From Roseateles amylovorans (lineage in GTDB: Bacteria > Pseudomonadota > Gammaproteobacteria > Burkholderiales > Burkholderiaceae_C), in contig NZ_CP104562.2 in the NCBI RefSeq assembly GCF_025398155.2, positions 2,356,001 through 2,420,000 of the forward strand: a stretch of 64,000 bases of DNA, in the 5' to 3' direction. The notes beneath the pieces were generated by a model. The model was not told where the DNA came from and made no database searches. It saw only the letters and a list, made by a program, of their open reading frames with translations. The first letter of the stretch is position 1. Each line of letters begins with the position of its first letter. Positions 18,434 to 27,052 of the stretch are shown one piece after another. The translations under genes were made by a program, and so were the position numbers.

Positions 18434-21325
18434 ATGTCCCGAGACCGCAAGACTGGCATCGCACCGCTGACCTTCCGTTCCTCGCACCGGTCCCGCCGGA
18501 CGGCGGGGGCCACCGGTGCGCGGGGCCGCCTCGCACAGAGCGCCGTGGCGATGGCGCTTGGCGCTTCGCTGCTGCTGGCAGGCTGCTTCGGCGAATCGGC
18601 CCAGGATCTGCTCAAGTCGGCCCGCACGCATCTGGACCAGAAGGATCCGAAGGCCGCGATCATCCAGTTGAAGAACGCGCTGCAGAAGGATGAGTCGCTG
18701 TCCGAAGCGCGTTTCCTGCTCGCCCGTGCGCTGCTGGACGCCGGTGATGTGTCCGGCGCCGCGATCGAGGCGGAGAAGGCCCAGTCCCAAGGCTACAAGG
18801 GCGATGCCCTGGTGGCGCTGCAGGCGCGCCTGCTGCTGCTGCAAGGCAAGGTCGATGAGGTGATTGCGCAGTACGGCAGCCGTCATCTCGCCAGCCTGCC
18901 GGACGAGGCCGATCTGCAGGCCGCGCTGGTCGGCGCCTACGTGGCCCGCCAGAAGCTGGCCGAGGCCCGCGTCGCCGCCGACGCCGCGTTGAAGGCCGCA
19001 CCGGACAGCGTCAACGTGCGCCTGCTCAATGTGCGACTGCTGACGAGCGAGGGCAAGCTGCCCGAGGCGCGTGCCAGCCTCGATCAATTGCTGGCCCAGT
19101 CGCCGAACTCCGGCGAGGCCTGGCAGCTCAAGGGTGAGTTGCAGGCGCTGGCCGAGGTGCCGACGGCCGAGGTGGTGGAGAGCTTCCGCAAGGCCATCTC
19201 GCTGGACAAGCGGCTGGTGGGTGCGCATTCGGGCTTGATCAATACGCTGATGACGTCCGGCGACAAGGCGGCCGCCAAGGAGGCCGTCGCGGCCATGAAG
19301 ACCGCCGTGCCGCAGCATGCGCAGACCTTCTACTACGCGTCCGTGTTCGCCCTGGAAGGCGGCCAGCTGAAGGAGGCGACCGAGCTCTCGCAATCGCTGC
19401 TCAAGATCGCGCCCAACAGCGACCGCGCCCAGTTCCTGGCCGCGCGCGTCGCCCAGGCCAACGGCGACCTGCGCCAGGCCGAATCGCTGTTTGCCAAGGT
19501 GCTGCAGAGCTCGCCCGAATCGACCCAGGCCCGCCTGGCGTTGGCGCAGGCCCAACTGCGCGGCGGGGATGCCGATCAGGCCATGACCACGCTGCAGCCC
19601 GCGCTCGAGGCGAAGGCCGGCGTACCGCCGGAAGCCTTGTCGCTCGCGGCCGAGATCCGTCTCAAGCAGGGCCGCAGTGACGAGTCCGAAAGCTTCCTGG
19701 CCCGCGCCGCCGAGGCCAATCCGAACGATGTGCGCAGCCGGGTCGGACTGGCACTCGGCCAGGTCAAGAAGGGCCAGGAAGCGCAAGGCATGGCGGACCT
19801 GCGCAAGCTGTCCGCAGAGGACAAGGGCGTTTCGGCCGATCTGGCGCTGATCAGCGTGCTGATGCGCAAGAAGGACTGGGATGGCGCCGGCAAGGCCATC
19901 GATGCCCTGGATGCCAAGCAGCCCAAGAGCGCGATGGCGCCGGAGCTGCGGGGCCGGGTGGCGCTGGCGCGCGGGGATCGCGCCGGGGCTCGCACCCAGT
20001 TCGAGGACGCCCTCAAGCGCGAGCCCGCCGCGCTGGCTGCCGCCAACAACCTGGCGGCGATGGATGTGCAGGACAAGAAGCCGGAAGACGCTTCCAAGCG
20101 TTACGACGTCGTCCTCAAGGCCGACCCCAAGAACCTGCGCGCCCACATGGCGCAGATCGGCCTGCGGCTCAACCACAAGCTGGCCACGCCCGATGAGTCC
20201 ATCAAGCGACTGACCGAGCTGACCCGCGCCCATCCCGAATCGCCGGCACCTCGCCTGGCGCTGATCGGCCTGCTGGTGGAGAAGCCCGACCTCAAGCAGG
20301 CCCTGAGCGTGGCGCAGGAGGGCGTGACCCGCGATCCGGATTCGCCGGAGCTGCTGGATGTGCTGGGCCAGGTGCAACTGGCCAGCGGCGATCGTCAGCA
20401 GGCCGTGGCCTCCTTCAACAAGATCGCGACCCAGCAGCCGCGCTCGCCGCTGGGCCCGCTGCGCCTGGCCGACCTGCACATCCAGGGCGGTGACCGCGAC
20501 CAGGCGGCGGCCGCGCTCAAGCGCGCGCAGGCCGTGGCCCCGGGCGATGCGCAACTTGCCGAAAAGGTCACTGCAAAAGCGTTGCTGATCCAGCGTCCTG
20601 ATGTGGCCCAGGTGGCGGCCAAGGGCCTGCAGACGGCTCGCCCCAACTTCGGCCTGGGCTGGAAGCTGGAAGGCGACATCGCCCGCTCGCGCAAGGACTG
20701 GCCCGCTGCGCTGGCGGCCTACCGCAAGGCGGAGCAGGTGTCGCAGGCCGCCGGAGCCACCGTGCCCGCGACCGAGCTGGCGGTGGCGCTGCACAGCGTG
20801 CTGGTCGAATCCGGAAAGACCGACGAGGCCAAGGCCTATGGCAACGCCTGGCTGGCCAAGCACCGGCAGGACACCGTCTTCCTCCATCACCTGGGCGACG
20901 TCGCGGTGAACAAGGGCCAATATGCCCAGGCGGAGCAGTACTACCAGAGCGTGCTGAACGGTGCGCCGGACAACGCCGCCGCGATCAACAACATCGCCTG
21001 GGTCAAATTGCGGACTGGCAAGCCGGATGAGGCGTTGAAGCTGGCCGAACGCGCCAATCAATTGCGTCCGCAGGTGCCCACCTACCTGGACACGCTGGCG
21101 GAAGTGCTGGCGGCCAAGGGCCAGACGGACCGGGCCATCACCGTGCAGCAGGATGCGGTGAAGCAGGCACCCGGTGTGCCAGCCTATCGACTGCGTCTGG
21201 CCCAGCTGTATGTGGCCGGCGGCAAGAAGACCGAAGCCAAGGCGGAACTCCAGCGCCTGGCCGATCTGGGACCGAAGTTCGAGCAACAAGCCGAGGTGCA
21301 GAAACTGCAGGCCGCGATCCGCTGA
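18434..21325 (+). CDS. prsT: PEP-CTERM system TPR-repeat lipoprotein PrsT
   Basis: A 963-residue protein made almost wholly of tetratricopeptide-like helical pairs. It has a long basic N-terminus, a hydrophobic segment and lipobox LLAGC near residues 47-51, so it is probably a lipoprotein. TPR-like units start immediately (SAQDLLKSARTHLDQKDPKA) and continue to the C-terminus (GQYAQAEQYYQSVLNGAPDN; NNIAWVKLRTGKPDEALKLA). Length and lipobox agree with PrsT proteins of exosortase A systems. The start has a purine-rich GAGAG site at 18423-18428. It probably acts as a periplasmic scaffold in exopolysaccharide or PEP-CTERM export; the exact role is not known. Confidence 0.92.
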   Translation: MSRDRKTGIAPLTFRSSHRSRRTAGATGARGRLAQSAVAMALGASLLLAGCFGESAQDLLKSARTHLDQKDPKAAIIQLKNALQKDESLSEARFLLARALLDAGDVSGAAIEAEKAQSQGYKGDALVALQARLLLLQGKVDEVIAQYGSRHLASLPDEADLQAALVGAYVARQKLAEARVAADAALKAAPDSVNVRLLNVRLLTSEGKLPEARASLDQLLAQSPNSGEAWQLKGELQALAEVPTAEVVESFRKAISLDKRLVGAHSGLINTLMTSGDKAAAKEAVAAMKTAVPQHAQTFYYASVFALEGGQLKEATELSQSLLKIAPNSDRAQFLAARVAQANGDLRQAESLFAKVLQSSPESTQARLALAQAQLRGGDADQAMTTLQPALEAKAGVPPEALSLAAEIRLKQGRSDESESFLARAAEANPNDVRSRVGLALGQVKKGQEAQGMADLRKLSAEDKGVSADLALISVLMRKKDWDGAGKAIDALDAKQPKSAMAPELRGRVALARGDRAGARTQFEDALKREPAALAAANNLAAMDVQDKKPEDASKRYDVVLKADPKNLRAHMAQIGLRLNHKLATPDESIKRLTELTRAHPESPAPRLALIGLLVEKPDLKQALSVAQEGVTRDPDSPELLDVLGQVQLASGDRQQAVASFNKIATQQPRSPLGPLRLADLHIQGGDRDQAAAALKRAQAVAPGDAQLAEKVTAKALLIQRPDVAQVAAKGLQTARPNFGLGWKLEGDIARSRKDWPAALAAYRKAEQVSQAAGATVPATELAVALHSVLVESGKTDEAKAYGNAWLAKHRQDTVFLHHLGDVAVNKGQYAQAEQYYQSVLNGAPDNAAAINNIAWVKLRTGKPDEALKLAERANQLRPQVPTYLDTLAEVLAAKGQTDRAITVQQDAVKQAPGVPAYRLRLAQLYVAGGKKTEAKAELQRLADLGPKFEQQAEVQKLQAAIR

Positions 21326-21371
21326 CACGGACCCGCGTTCCGCGGTCGACCGCACCCGAAGGGAGACGGTC

Positions 21372-22673
21372 ATGACCCAAATTCGTCGCTCCAGCATTCG
21401 CAAGCGACTGCATCAGGCGCTGCGCCTGATGTTCTCGCGTTTGCCGCGTCCGTTGCGGTTCGGCGTTTATCGGCGCATGGCCGATTGCGATCCCGCGCCC
21501 AGCGAGCGGCTGGAACTCAAGGTCGCGGAAACGCAGGAGGAGCTCGACGCCTGCTTCCGCATCCTGCACGACGCCTACGTCGGCAGCGGCTTCATGAAGC
21601 CGGACCCCAGCGGCCTGCGGGTCACGATCTACCACGCCCTTCCCACCACCACCACGCTCTGCGCCAAGTACGACGGTGTGGTGGTCGGCACGATTTCGAT
21701 GGTGCGCGAGGGCGTGTTCGGCTTCCCGCTGCAATCGGTCTTCGATCTGGAAGGCGTGCGGGCCAAGGGCGGCAAGATTGCGGAGATTTCCGCGCTGGCG
21801 GTGGCGCCGGCCTTCCGCAAGACCGGCGGGGCGATCCTGTTCCCGCTGATGAAGTTCATGCACCAGTACTGCACCGAGTACTTCGACACCCGGCATCTGG
21901 TCATCGCGGTCAATCCCGACAAGATCGAACTCTACGAAGCGCTGCTGTTCTTCACCCGGCTGCGGGAACAGACGGTGGCCAACTACGACTTCGCCAACGG
22001 TGCACCCGCCGTGGGCGCGACGCTGGACCTGCAGGATGCCGACCGGCTGTTCGAACGTGGCTACCGCGGCCGGCCGGCTCACAAGAACCTGCACACCTAC
22101 TTCTTCCGTCACCGGCTGCCCAACATCAAGCTGCCGGAGCGCCGCTATCACACCACCAATGATCCGGTCATGACGCCGGCGTTGCTGGACCACTTCTTCA
22201 ACCAGGTGGTGCCGGTGTTCCCGCAGCTCAGCGACCGGCAGAAGGCCTTGCTGTGGTCGGTTTACCGTCAGGTGGAATTCCGCCATGTGCTGCCGATGCT
22301 CACCGGTGGCGAGGACGTGGGCCGGGCGCTGCGGCAGTACCCACGTTATTCGATTCGCTGCCCGGGCTTCATCGACCTGCCATCGGCCCACGACGGCCCC
22401 GCACTGGGGCATGTGACGCTGGACGTCATCGAAGTGTCCGCCCAGGGTTTCCAGGCCGAGTGCAAGCTGCCGCTGCCGCTGCAGATCGACGGCCACGTCG
22501 AGATCCAGCTGGGCCACAGCGAGACCTCGCACCTGACCGCGCGCGCGGTGCGCCGCAGAGACACCGACGAAGGGGTGTTCTATGGTTTCCGCATCGACGA
22601 GCCGGATCGCAACTGGCGCAGCTTTGTCTCCGCACTGGAGATGGGCCAGACCGCGCGCGACCTGGCGGCCTGA
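21372..22673 (+). CDS. FeeM-type N-acyltransferase with a C-terminal PilZ-like domain
   Basis: Residues about 40-240 form a GNAT-fold domain like the N-acyl amino acid synthase FeeM and autoinducer synthases (LELKVAETQEELDACFRILH; EISALAVAPAFRKTGG; IAVNPDKIELYEALLFF). Such enzymes move a fatty acyl group from acyl carrier protein to an amino compound. The last ~110 residues look like PilZ: RYSIR fits the RxxxR motif, and VIEVSAQGFQ resembles the DxSxxG motif with Glu in place of Asp. PilZ domains bind cyclic di-GMP, so acylation may respond to it; that is inference. The start at 21372 follows GGGAGA at 21361-21366. It sits 46 bp after prsT in the same direction; acyltransferases of this fold accompany exosortase loci. 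Product 433 residues. Confidence 0.8.
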   Translation: MTQIRRSSIRKRLHQALRLMFSRLPRPLRFGVYRRMADCDPAPSERLELKVAETQEELDACFRILHDAYVGSGFMKPDPSGLRVTIYHALPTTTTLCAKYDGVVVGTISMVREGVFGFPLQSVFDLEGVRAKGGKIAEISALAVAPAFRKTGGAILFPLMKFMHQYCTEYFDTRHLVIAVNPDKIELYEALLFFTRLREQTVANYDFANGAPAVGATLDLQDADRLFERGYRGRPAHKNLHTYFFRHRLPNIKLPERRYHTTNDPVMTPALLDHFFNQVVPVFPQLSDRQKALLWSVYRQVEFRHVLPMLTGGEDVGRALRQYPRYSIRCPGFIDLPSAHDGPALGHVTLDVIEVSAQGFQAECKLPLPLQIDGHVEIQLGHSETSHLTARAVRRRDTDEGVFYGFRIDEPDRNWRSFVSALEMGQTARDLAA

Positions 22674-22749
22674 GCGGCCTGAGCGCCCATGACGGGCATC
22701 GCACCGGAACGGTGTCATCCAAGACCCAGGACAAGGAACGAGACGATCG

Positions 22750-23571
22750 ATGAATGAATTGAGTGTGAGCCCCTCTCCCGACCCTATCGCGCGGCGGCAA
22801 CTGCTGGCGCTGGGGGCTGCGGCGCTGCTGCCGACGGGCCTGCGGGCGCAGGAAATGTCCAACACGCTGCCGGACCTGATCGACAAGAGTCGACAGGCGG
22901 TGGTGGCGGTCGGGACCTACAGCGCGACCGACAGCCCGCGCTTCGGCTTTCGCGGCACCGGCTTTGTGGTGGGCGACGGCAAGCTGATCGTCACCTGCTC
23001 GCATGTGATTCCGAATCCGCTGGAGAAGGAGCTGGCGATCCAGGTGCCGGGCAGCGGCAATGCCTCGGGCGCGCCGCAGTTGCGGCCGGTGAAGCTGCGC
23101 CGTCGTGACACGCTGCATGACCTGGCGGTGCTGGAACTGGTGGACGACAAGCCGCTGGTGGCCACGCTGTCGCTGGCGCCGCTGGATGAAGGCCAGCCGG
23201 TGGTGCGCGAGGGCAGTGCGGTGGCGTTGATGGGTTATCCGCTGGGCACCGCGCTGGGCGTGTCGCTGGCGACGCACCGCGGCATCGTGGCCTCGATCAC
23301 CAAGGCGGCGCTGCCGGCGCCGACCTCGGGCAGCCTGTCCGAGCGCGCGATCCGGCAGTTGCGGGAGGGGCAGGTCGAGTTCCTGCAGCTCGACATGACC
23401 GCCTACCCGGGCAACAGCGGCGGCCCGCTGCTGGAGATCCGCACCGGCAAGGTGGTGGGCATCGTCAACATGGTGGCGCTCAAGGGCACCCGCGAATCGG
23501 CGCTGAGCGCGCCCAGCGGCATCACCTATGCGGTGCCGGTGAAGTATCTGGTGCCGTTGCTGGCGCCGTAG
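22750..23571 (+). CDS. Secreted trypsin-like serine protease (S1C/DegP-like, no PDZ domain)
   Basis: The N-terminus contains ARRQLLALGAAALLP, which looks like a twin-arginine signal, with cleavage probably after RAQ near residue 34. The catalytic triad is complete: H85 (VTCSHV), D124 (TLHDLAVLEL) and S223 (YPGNSGGPLL). At 273 residues only the protease domain is present; the PDZ domains of DegP/DegS are absent. It stands 76 bp after the acyltransferase gene and is probably transcribed from the same direction. It may process envelope or exported proteins, but nothing in the sequence identifies the substrate. Confidence 0.85.
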   Translation: MNELSVSPSPDPIARRQLLALGAAALLPTGLRAQEMSNTLPDLIDKSRQAVVAVGTYSATDSPRFGFRGTGFVVGDGKLIVTCSHVIPNPLEKELAIQVPGSGNASGAPQLRPVKLRRRDTLHDLAVLELVDDKPLVATLSLAPLDEGQPVVREGSAVALMGYPLGTALGVSLATHRGIVASITKAALPAPTSGSLSERAIRQLREGQVEFLQLDMTAYPGNSGGPLLEIRTGKVVGIVNMVALKGTRESALSAPSGITYAVPVKYLVPLLAP

Positions 23572-23631
23572 GGTGGGGCAGGGCGGGAGGGCGCCCGCCG
23601 CCAGTACCCTTCGATCAGGTCGGACGACGCC

Positions 23632-23671
23632 GGGAGACAGCGAGAGACAGCGAGAGACAGCGGGAGACGGC
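23632..23671. repeat. 10-bp tandem repeat, four units
   Basis: GGGAGACAGC, two copies of GAGAGACAGC, then GGGAGACGGC. It lies between two convergent genes, in the place where a terminator would be expected; I see no hairpin with a T-run. Confidence 0.85.
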
Positions 23672-23700
23672 GAACGACGCCGAACCTAGCCGTTCGATCC

Positions 23701-25284
23701 TCAGCCGTGCACCAGGCCGCCGGTCTCCCGCACCTTGAACCGAGAGATCGTCTCGGCCAGGGTCTGCGCCTGTTGACGCAGGCTCTCGGCTGCGGCGGCG
23801 CTCTGCTCGACCAAGGCGGCGTTTTGCTGTGTGCCGCGGTCGATGGCGGCCACGGCCGCATTGACCTGGACGATGCCGGTGCTCTGCTGTTCGGTGGAGG
23901 CGTTGATCTCGCCCATCAGGTCGGTGACGTGGCGCACCTGCGTCATGATCGAACCCATCGTCCGGCCAGCCTCCTGCACCAGTTGGCCGCCCGCATCCAC
24001 CTTGGAGACGCTGTCGGTGATCAGGGCCTTGATTTCGCGGGCGGCGGTGGCGGAGCGTTGCGCCAGGGCGCGCACTTCGCCAGCCACGACTGCGAAACCG
24101 CGACCCTGTTCACCGGCACGTGCGGCTTCGACCGCCGCATTCAGCGCCAGGATGTTGGTCTGGAAGGCGATGCCGTCGATGGTGCCGATGATGTCGTGGA
24201 TGCGGCGGCTGGAGCCGTTGATTTCCTCCATCGTCGAGATCACCCGGTTCACCACATCACCACCCTGACCGGCCACCTGGGCCGCCACCGAGGCGAGGTC
24301 GGTCGCCTTGCGTGAGGACTCGGCGTTGTGCTGCACCGTCTCGGTCATGTGCGCCATGGAGGAGGCGGTCTGCTGCAGGGCGCTGGCTTGCGTCTCGGTG
24401 CGGCTCGACAGATCCTGGTTGCCCATGGCGATCTCGTTCGAGGCGGTCGCGATGCCGTCTGCGGCCTGGCGCACGTTGCTGACCATCGACGACAGATTGC
24501 CGCTCATGGCCTTGAGCGCGGCCAGCAACTGGCTCAGCTCATCCCGGCCGGTGACATCGATCTCGGCACGGAGGTCGCCTTCGGCCACCGCTTCGGCCAG
24601 TCGGATGGCGCGTTGCAGCGGGGCATTGACGGAACGGCTGATGGCCCAGCCCAGCACGGCGGCCAGCACGGCGGCCAGGGAGGCCATGCCCAGGAGCGTC
24701 CACCGGTCGTTGGCGAACAGGCGGGCCGCCTCGGCGCTTTCTTCGCGGGCGCGTTGGTCCTCGTATCCGATGTAGTCAGCGGTCGCCGCCAGCAGGCTGG
24801 CCAGCAGCGGACGGCATTCGTTGTTCATCTTGGTGATGGCGGCGTCGCGTTGGCCGTCAGCCGCCATGGCCACGATGGACAGCGCCACCGCGCCGTACTT
24901 CTCTTCGATCGCGTCGACCCTGGCAAAGAGCTCGCGGTCCTTCGCCGTGGCGCCGCGCCCGTCAGCCAGGTCCTTCTGCAACTGTGCCAGCGAGTCCTTC
25001 ACCTTCTGGTGCGCCTTCTTGACGGCGTCCAGTTCCATGGTGCGGTCTTCCGGTGTCATGACCAACACCAGATTGCGGGCTGCGATGGCTCGAGACTTGG
25101 CGGCAGTCTCCAGTGTGCTGACCAGACGCTCGCGCTGGGCCACGCCATCGAGGTAGCCCTCAAATCGGTGATTCGCATGGCTCAGCCAGAGCAACGCTGC
25201 GCCCGAAATGATGGCCACGATCACGGCCATCAGGCCGAACCCAAGCCACAGTTTGGTCTTGACCTTGAGTGCTGAGAGCTTCAT
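23701..25284 (-). CDS. Methyl-accepting chemotaxis protein
   Basis: Inner-membrane chemoreceptor. From the ATG at 25284 (MKLSALKVKTKLWLGFG) it has a first membrane helix at about 10-32, a periplasmic four-helix-bundle sensor (about 33-190), a second helix (WTLLGMASLAAVLAAVLGWA), a HAMP domain (APLQRAIRLAEAVAEGDL) and the signalling hairpin with GIAFQTNILALNAAVEAARA at its tip. The frame is open 41 codons further, but those residues are not receptor-like, and GGGGAA precedes the chosen ATG. Product 527 residues. The C-terminus lacks a CheR-docking pentapeptide. The ligand is unknown. Confidence 0.93.
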   Translation of the reverse strand: MKLSALKVKTKLWLGFGLMAVIVAIISGAALLWLSHANHRFEGYLDGVAQRERLVSTLETAAKSRAIAARNLVLVMTPEDRTMELDAVKKAHQKVKDSLAQLQKDLADGRGATAKDRELFARVDAIEEKYGAVALSIVAMAADGQRDAAITKMNNECRPLLASLLAATADYIGYEDQRAREESAEAARLFANDRWTLLGMASLAAVLAAVLGWAISRSVNAPLQRAIRLAEAVAEGDLRAEIDVTGRDELSQLLAALKAMSGNLSSMVSNVRQAADGIATASNEIAMGNQDLSSRTETQASALQQTASSMAHMTETVQHNAESSRKATDLASVAAQVAGQGGDVVNRVISTMEEINGSSRRIHDIIGTIDGIAFQTNILALNAAVEAARAGEQGRGFAVVAGEVRALAQRSATAAREIKALITDSVSKVDAGGQLVQEAGRTMGSIMTQVRHVTDLMGEINASTEQQSTGIVQVNAAVAAIDRGTQQNAALVEQSAAAAESLRQQAQTLAETISRFKVRETGGLVHG

Positions 25285-25700
25285 GCGTTTCCCCTGCGAG
25301 ATGCCGAGGGATGACCGCTCATCCCCGCGGTAGCGGTCTGCCCGCCAACCTGTGTTCATCTTCGGTACGGATCGTTCGAAATTCAATTCGTGTTCCGCGT
25401 GGGCCAACGTGCGGTGTGACTGAACTCGATGTGAGGCGATGCCTCACATCCCTGTCGGCATTCGTGAATTTGCCTGGGAGCGCACGAGCGCGTGGACATG
25501 GCGCCACTGGAATCAGGGGCAATGAGACGCTTCAGGGATTTCCCATGATTGCCCGGCGACGGTGGGCTCCCTAGAGTCGATCGACAGAAACAGCTCGGTG
25601 GCACCTCGCTGGCGGGGCCTGCCATGACAGTGCTGCATCGGCGTCATGGCGGTGATTCGCATGAAGGCTGCGGCCAGACGACCCGGCGGGAGGGACGGAT
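25285..25700. other. Intergenic region between divergent genes
   Basis: About 415 bp between the chemoreceptor gene and the gene at 25701. It must hold both promoters. Apart from the candidate sigma-54 site listed separately, I see no repeat or hairpin of note. Confidence 0.5.
25599..25613 (+). promoter_or_regulatory. Candidate sigma-54 promoter
   Basis: TGGCAC, five bases, then TGGC: the invariant GG (25600-25601) and GC (25612-25613) are ten bases apart, as required for a -24/-12 element, and the -24 box is perfect. The -12 box is weak (consensus TTGC). It lies about 88 bp ahead of the gene at 25701. In GC-rich DNA such a match can arise by chance. Confidence 0.3.
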
Positions 25701-26357
25701 TTGATTCGTAGTCGATCCTGGCATGGCATCGGCCTGCCGATGCTGCTTATGCTGGGCGAGGGCGCTGCCGCGCAGGTGGCCGCGCCGACGATCGCGACGG
25801 CGCGTCTTGCGGCCACCAGCGAGGTCGAGGCCCCCTCCATGGCCGCGACCTCGTGGCCATCGGCGACGATGCCTGTTGTCGACGAACCTGGTCCGCCATC
25901 GCCCGCTTCGCCTTCGCGGGATGGGGCGACGCTGGGCCTGCACCTGGTCAGCTATCACAGCGGTCCGCAGGAGCGGGTGACGACGCTCTATGTCGATCAG
26001 GACGGGCGGGTGGTGGACCAGAGCACCCGCACGACACGCTTCAACGGCTTCAATCCGGGCGTCTATTACCGCTTCGAGAATCAGGCGCAGGTCGGCCTCT
26101 ACTACAACAGTGTCAGACGCTGGACCGTCTACGGCGGTTACCTGGCCACCTCGCCGCGCTGGCCACTGCTCGGCTTGTTTCTGGGCGCGGCCAGCGGCTA
26201 CACGGTGCATCGCCGGGCCCGCGCGATCGTGCCGATCGTGGCGCCCAGCGTCCGTCTGCCGATGGGCAGCGACGTCCAGGCCAACCTCAGTTGGTATCCC
26301 GATATCGGGCGGTATGCCGTGCAGGCGTTTCACCTGTCGGTGGAGCGGCGGTTTTGA
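25701..26357 (+). CDS. Hypothetical exported protein, possible outer-membrane beta-barrel
   Basis: I cannot assign a function. The TTG at 25701 is preceded by GGGAGGGA at 25688-25695. It gives an N-terminus with a short hydrophobic stretch (IGLPMLLMLGEGAAAQVA) that fits a signal peptide cleaved near AAAQ. A Pro/Ser/Ala-rich linker follows to about residue 75. The rest has alternating hydrophobic and aromatic residues (GVYYRFENQAQVGLYYNSV; WTVYGGYLATSPRWP) and ends in FHLSVERRF, a terminal Phe as in outer-membrane barrels. Product 218 residues. It stands alone between a divergent receptor gene and lower-GC DNA. Confidence 0.65.
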   Translation: MIRSRSWHGIGLPMLLMLGEGAAAQVAAPTIATARLAATSEVEAPSMAATSWPSATMPVVDEPGPPSPASPSRDGATLGLHLVSYHSGPQERVTTLYVDQDGRVVDQSTRTTRFNGFNPGVYYRFENQAQVGLYYNSVRRWTVYGGYLATSPRWPLLGLFLGAASGYTVHRRARAIVPIVAPSVRLPMGSDVQANLSWYPDIGRYAVQAFHLSVERRF

Positions 26358-26456
26358 TAGGGCGCTGGGTTCGATGATGGGCTGGTGGTCCGGCGACCGA
26401 TGTGAGACCTGGCTGGCCTATCGACGTCATCGAGGCGGATCAGTTCGGCGCGGGGT

Positions 26457-26855
26457 TCACCAAGTTTCGAGGATGGAAACGCTGATGCGAGGGCGGATCT
26501 TGAGCCGAATCTCGCGTGGTCGCCGGTTGTCATCGAAAACAGAGCAGCAGAACCATTCCAGGCCGTTGACCCGTTCGAGATACCAGTTTCCGACCATCAC
26601 GCAGCTGGCCGCGATGACCACCTCGTCAGCGTGTGACCATTCCATCTGCCAGTACTGGTCGTGATTGGAGAATTCGACGACCAATTTATCGTCCCCATTG
26701 ATGATTTCAAATTTGAGGCCGAAGATCCAGCCGCGCGGATGTTCCCATACCGGCTCGCATTCGAAAAATACGACGTAGTCGAGACGGTCTGGGTTTGGGG
26801 TAAGGGTGTCGAGCATGATTGCTAAAATTCGCTTTGGCCGTGTCAGGTTATTCAT
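26457..26855 (-). CDS. Hypothetical small protein
   Basis: Unrecognised. About 132 residues from the ATG at 26855, or 119 from an ATG at 26816 (MLDTLTPNPDRLDYVVFFE); neither has a strong ribosome site. The sequence is rich in Trp and acidic residues (YWQMEWSHADEVVIAAS; EWFCCSVFDDNRRP) and looks like a compact soluble domain with no signal or membrane segment. Its base composition is clearly lower in GC than the surroundings, suggesting recent transfer. Size, composition and isolation resemble immunity-type proteins of toxin systems, but no partner toxin is visible, so this is only an idea. Confidence 0.5.
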   Translation of the reverse strand: MNNLTRPKRILAIMLDTLTPNPDRLDYVVFFECEPVWEHPRGWIFGLKFEIINGDDKLVVEFSNHDQYWQMEWSHADEVVIAASCVMVGNWYLERVNGLEWFCCSVFDDNRRPREIRLKIRPRISVSILETW

Positions 26856-27052
26856 TGAGACTTTCGAGAAAGCATAGCGAGAAGGTCCGCAGATTCTCAA
26901 TTCATGTTTGCCCTTGGCTTAAGTTTGCGGTCCTATGGCTTATGGAGGGGTGGCGAGCCATGAACGAGGAAATTCACATGGGCGGCGTCATTCCCAAGGT
27001 CCATTGGAAAAGATTGACGTAACATCCGGCGGTGCGATGATCCCCGGCTTTA

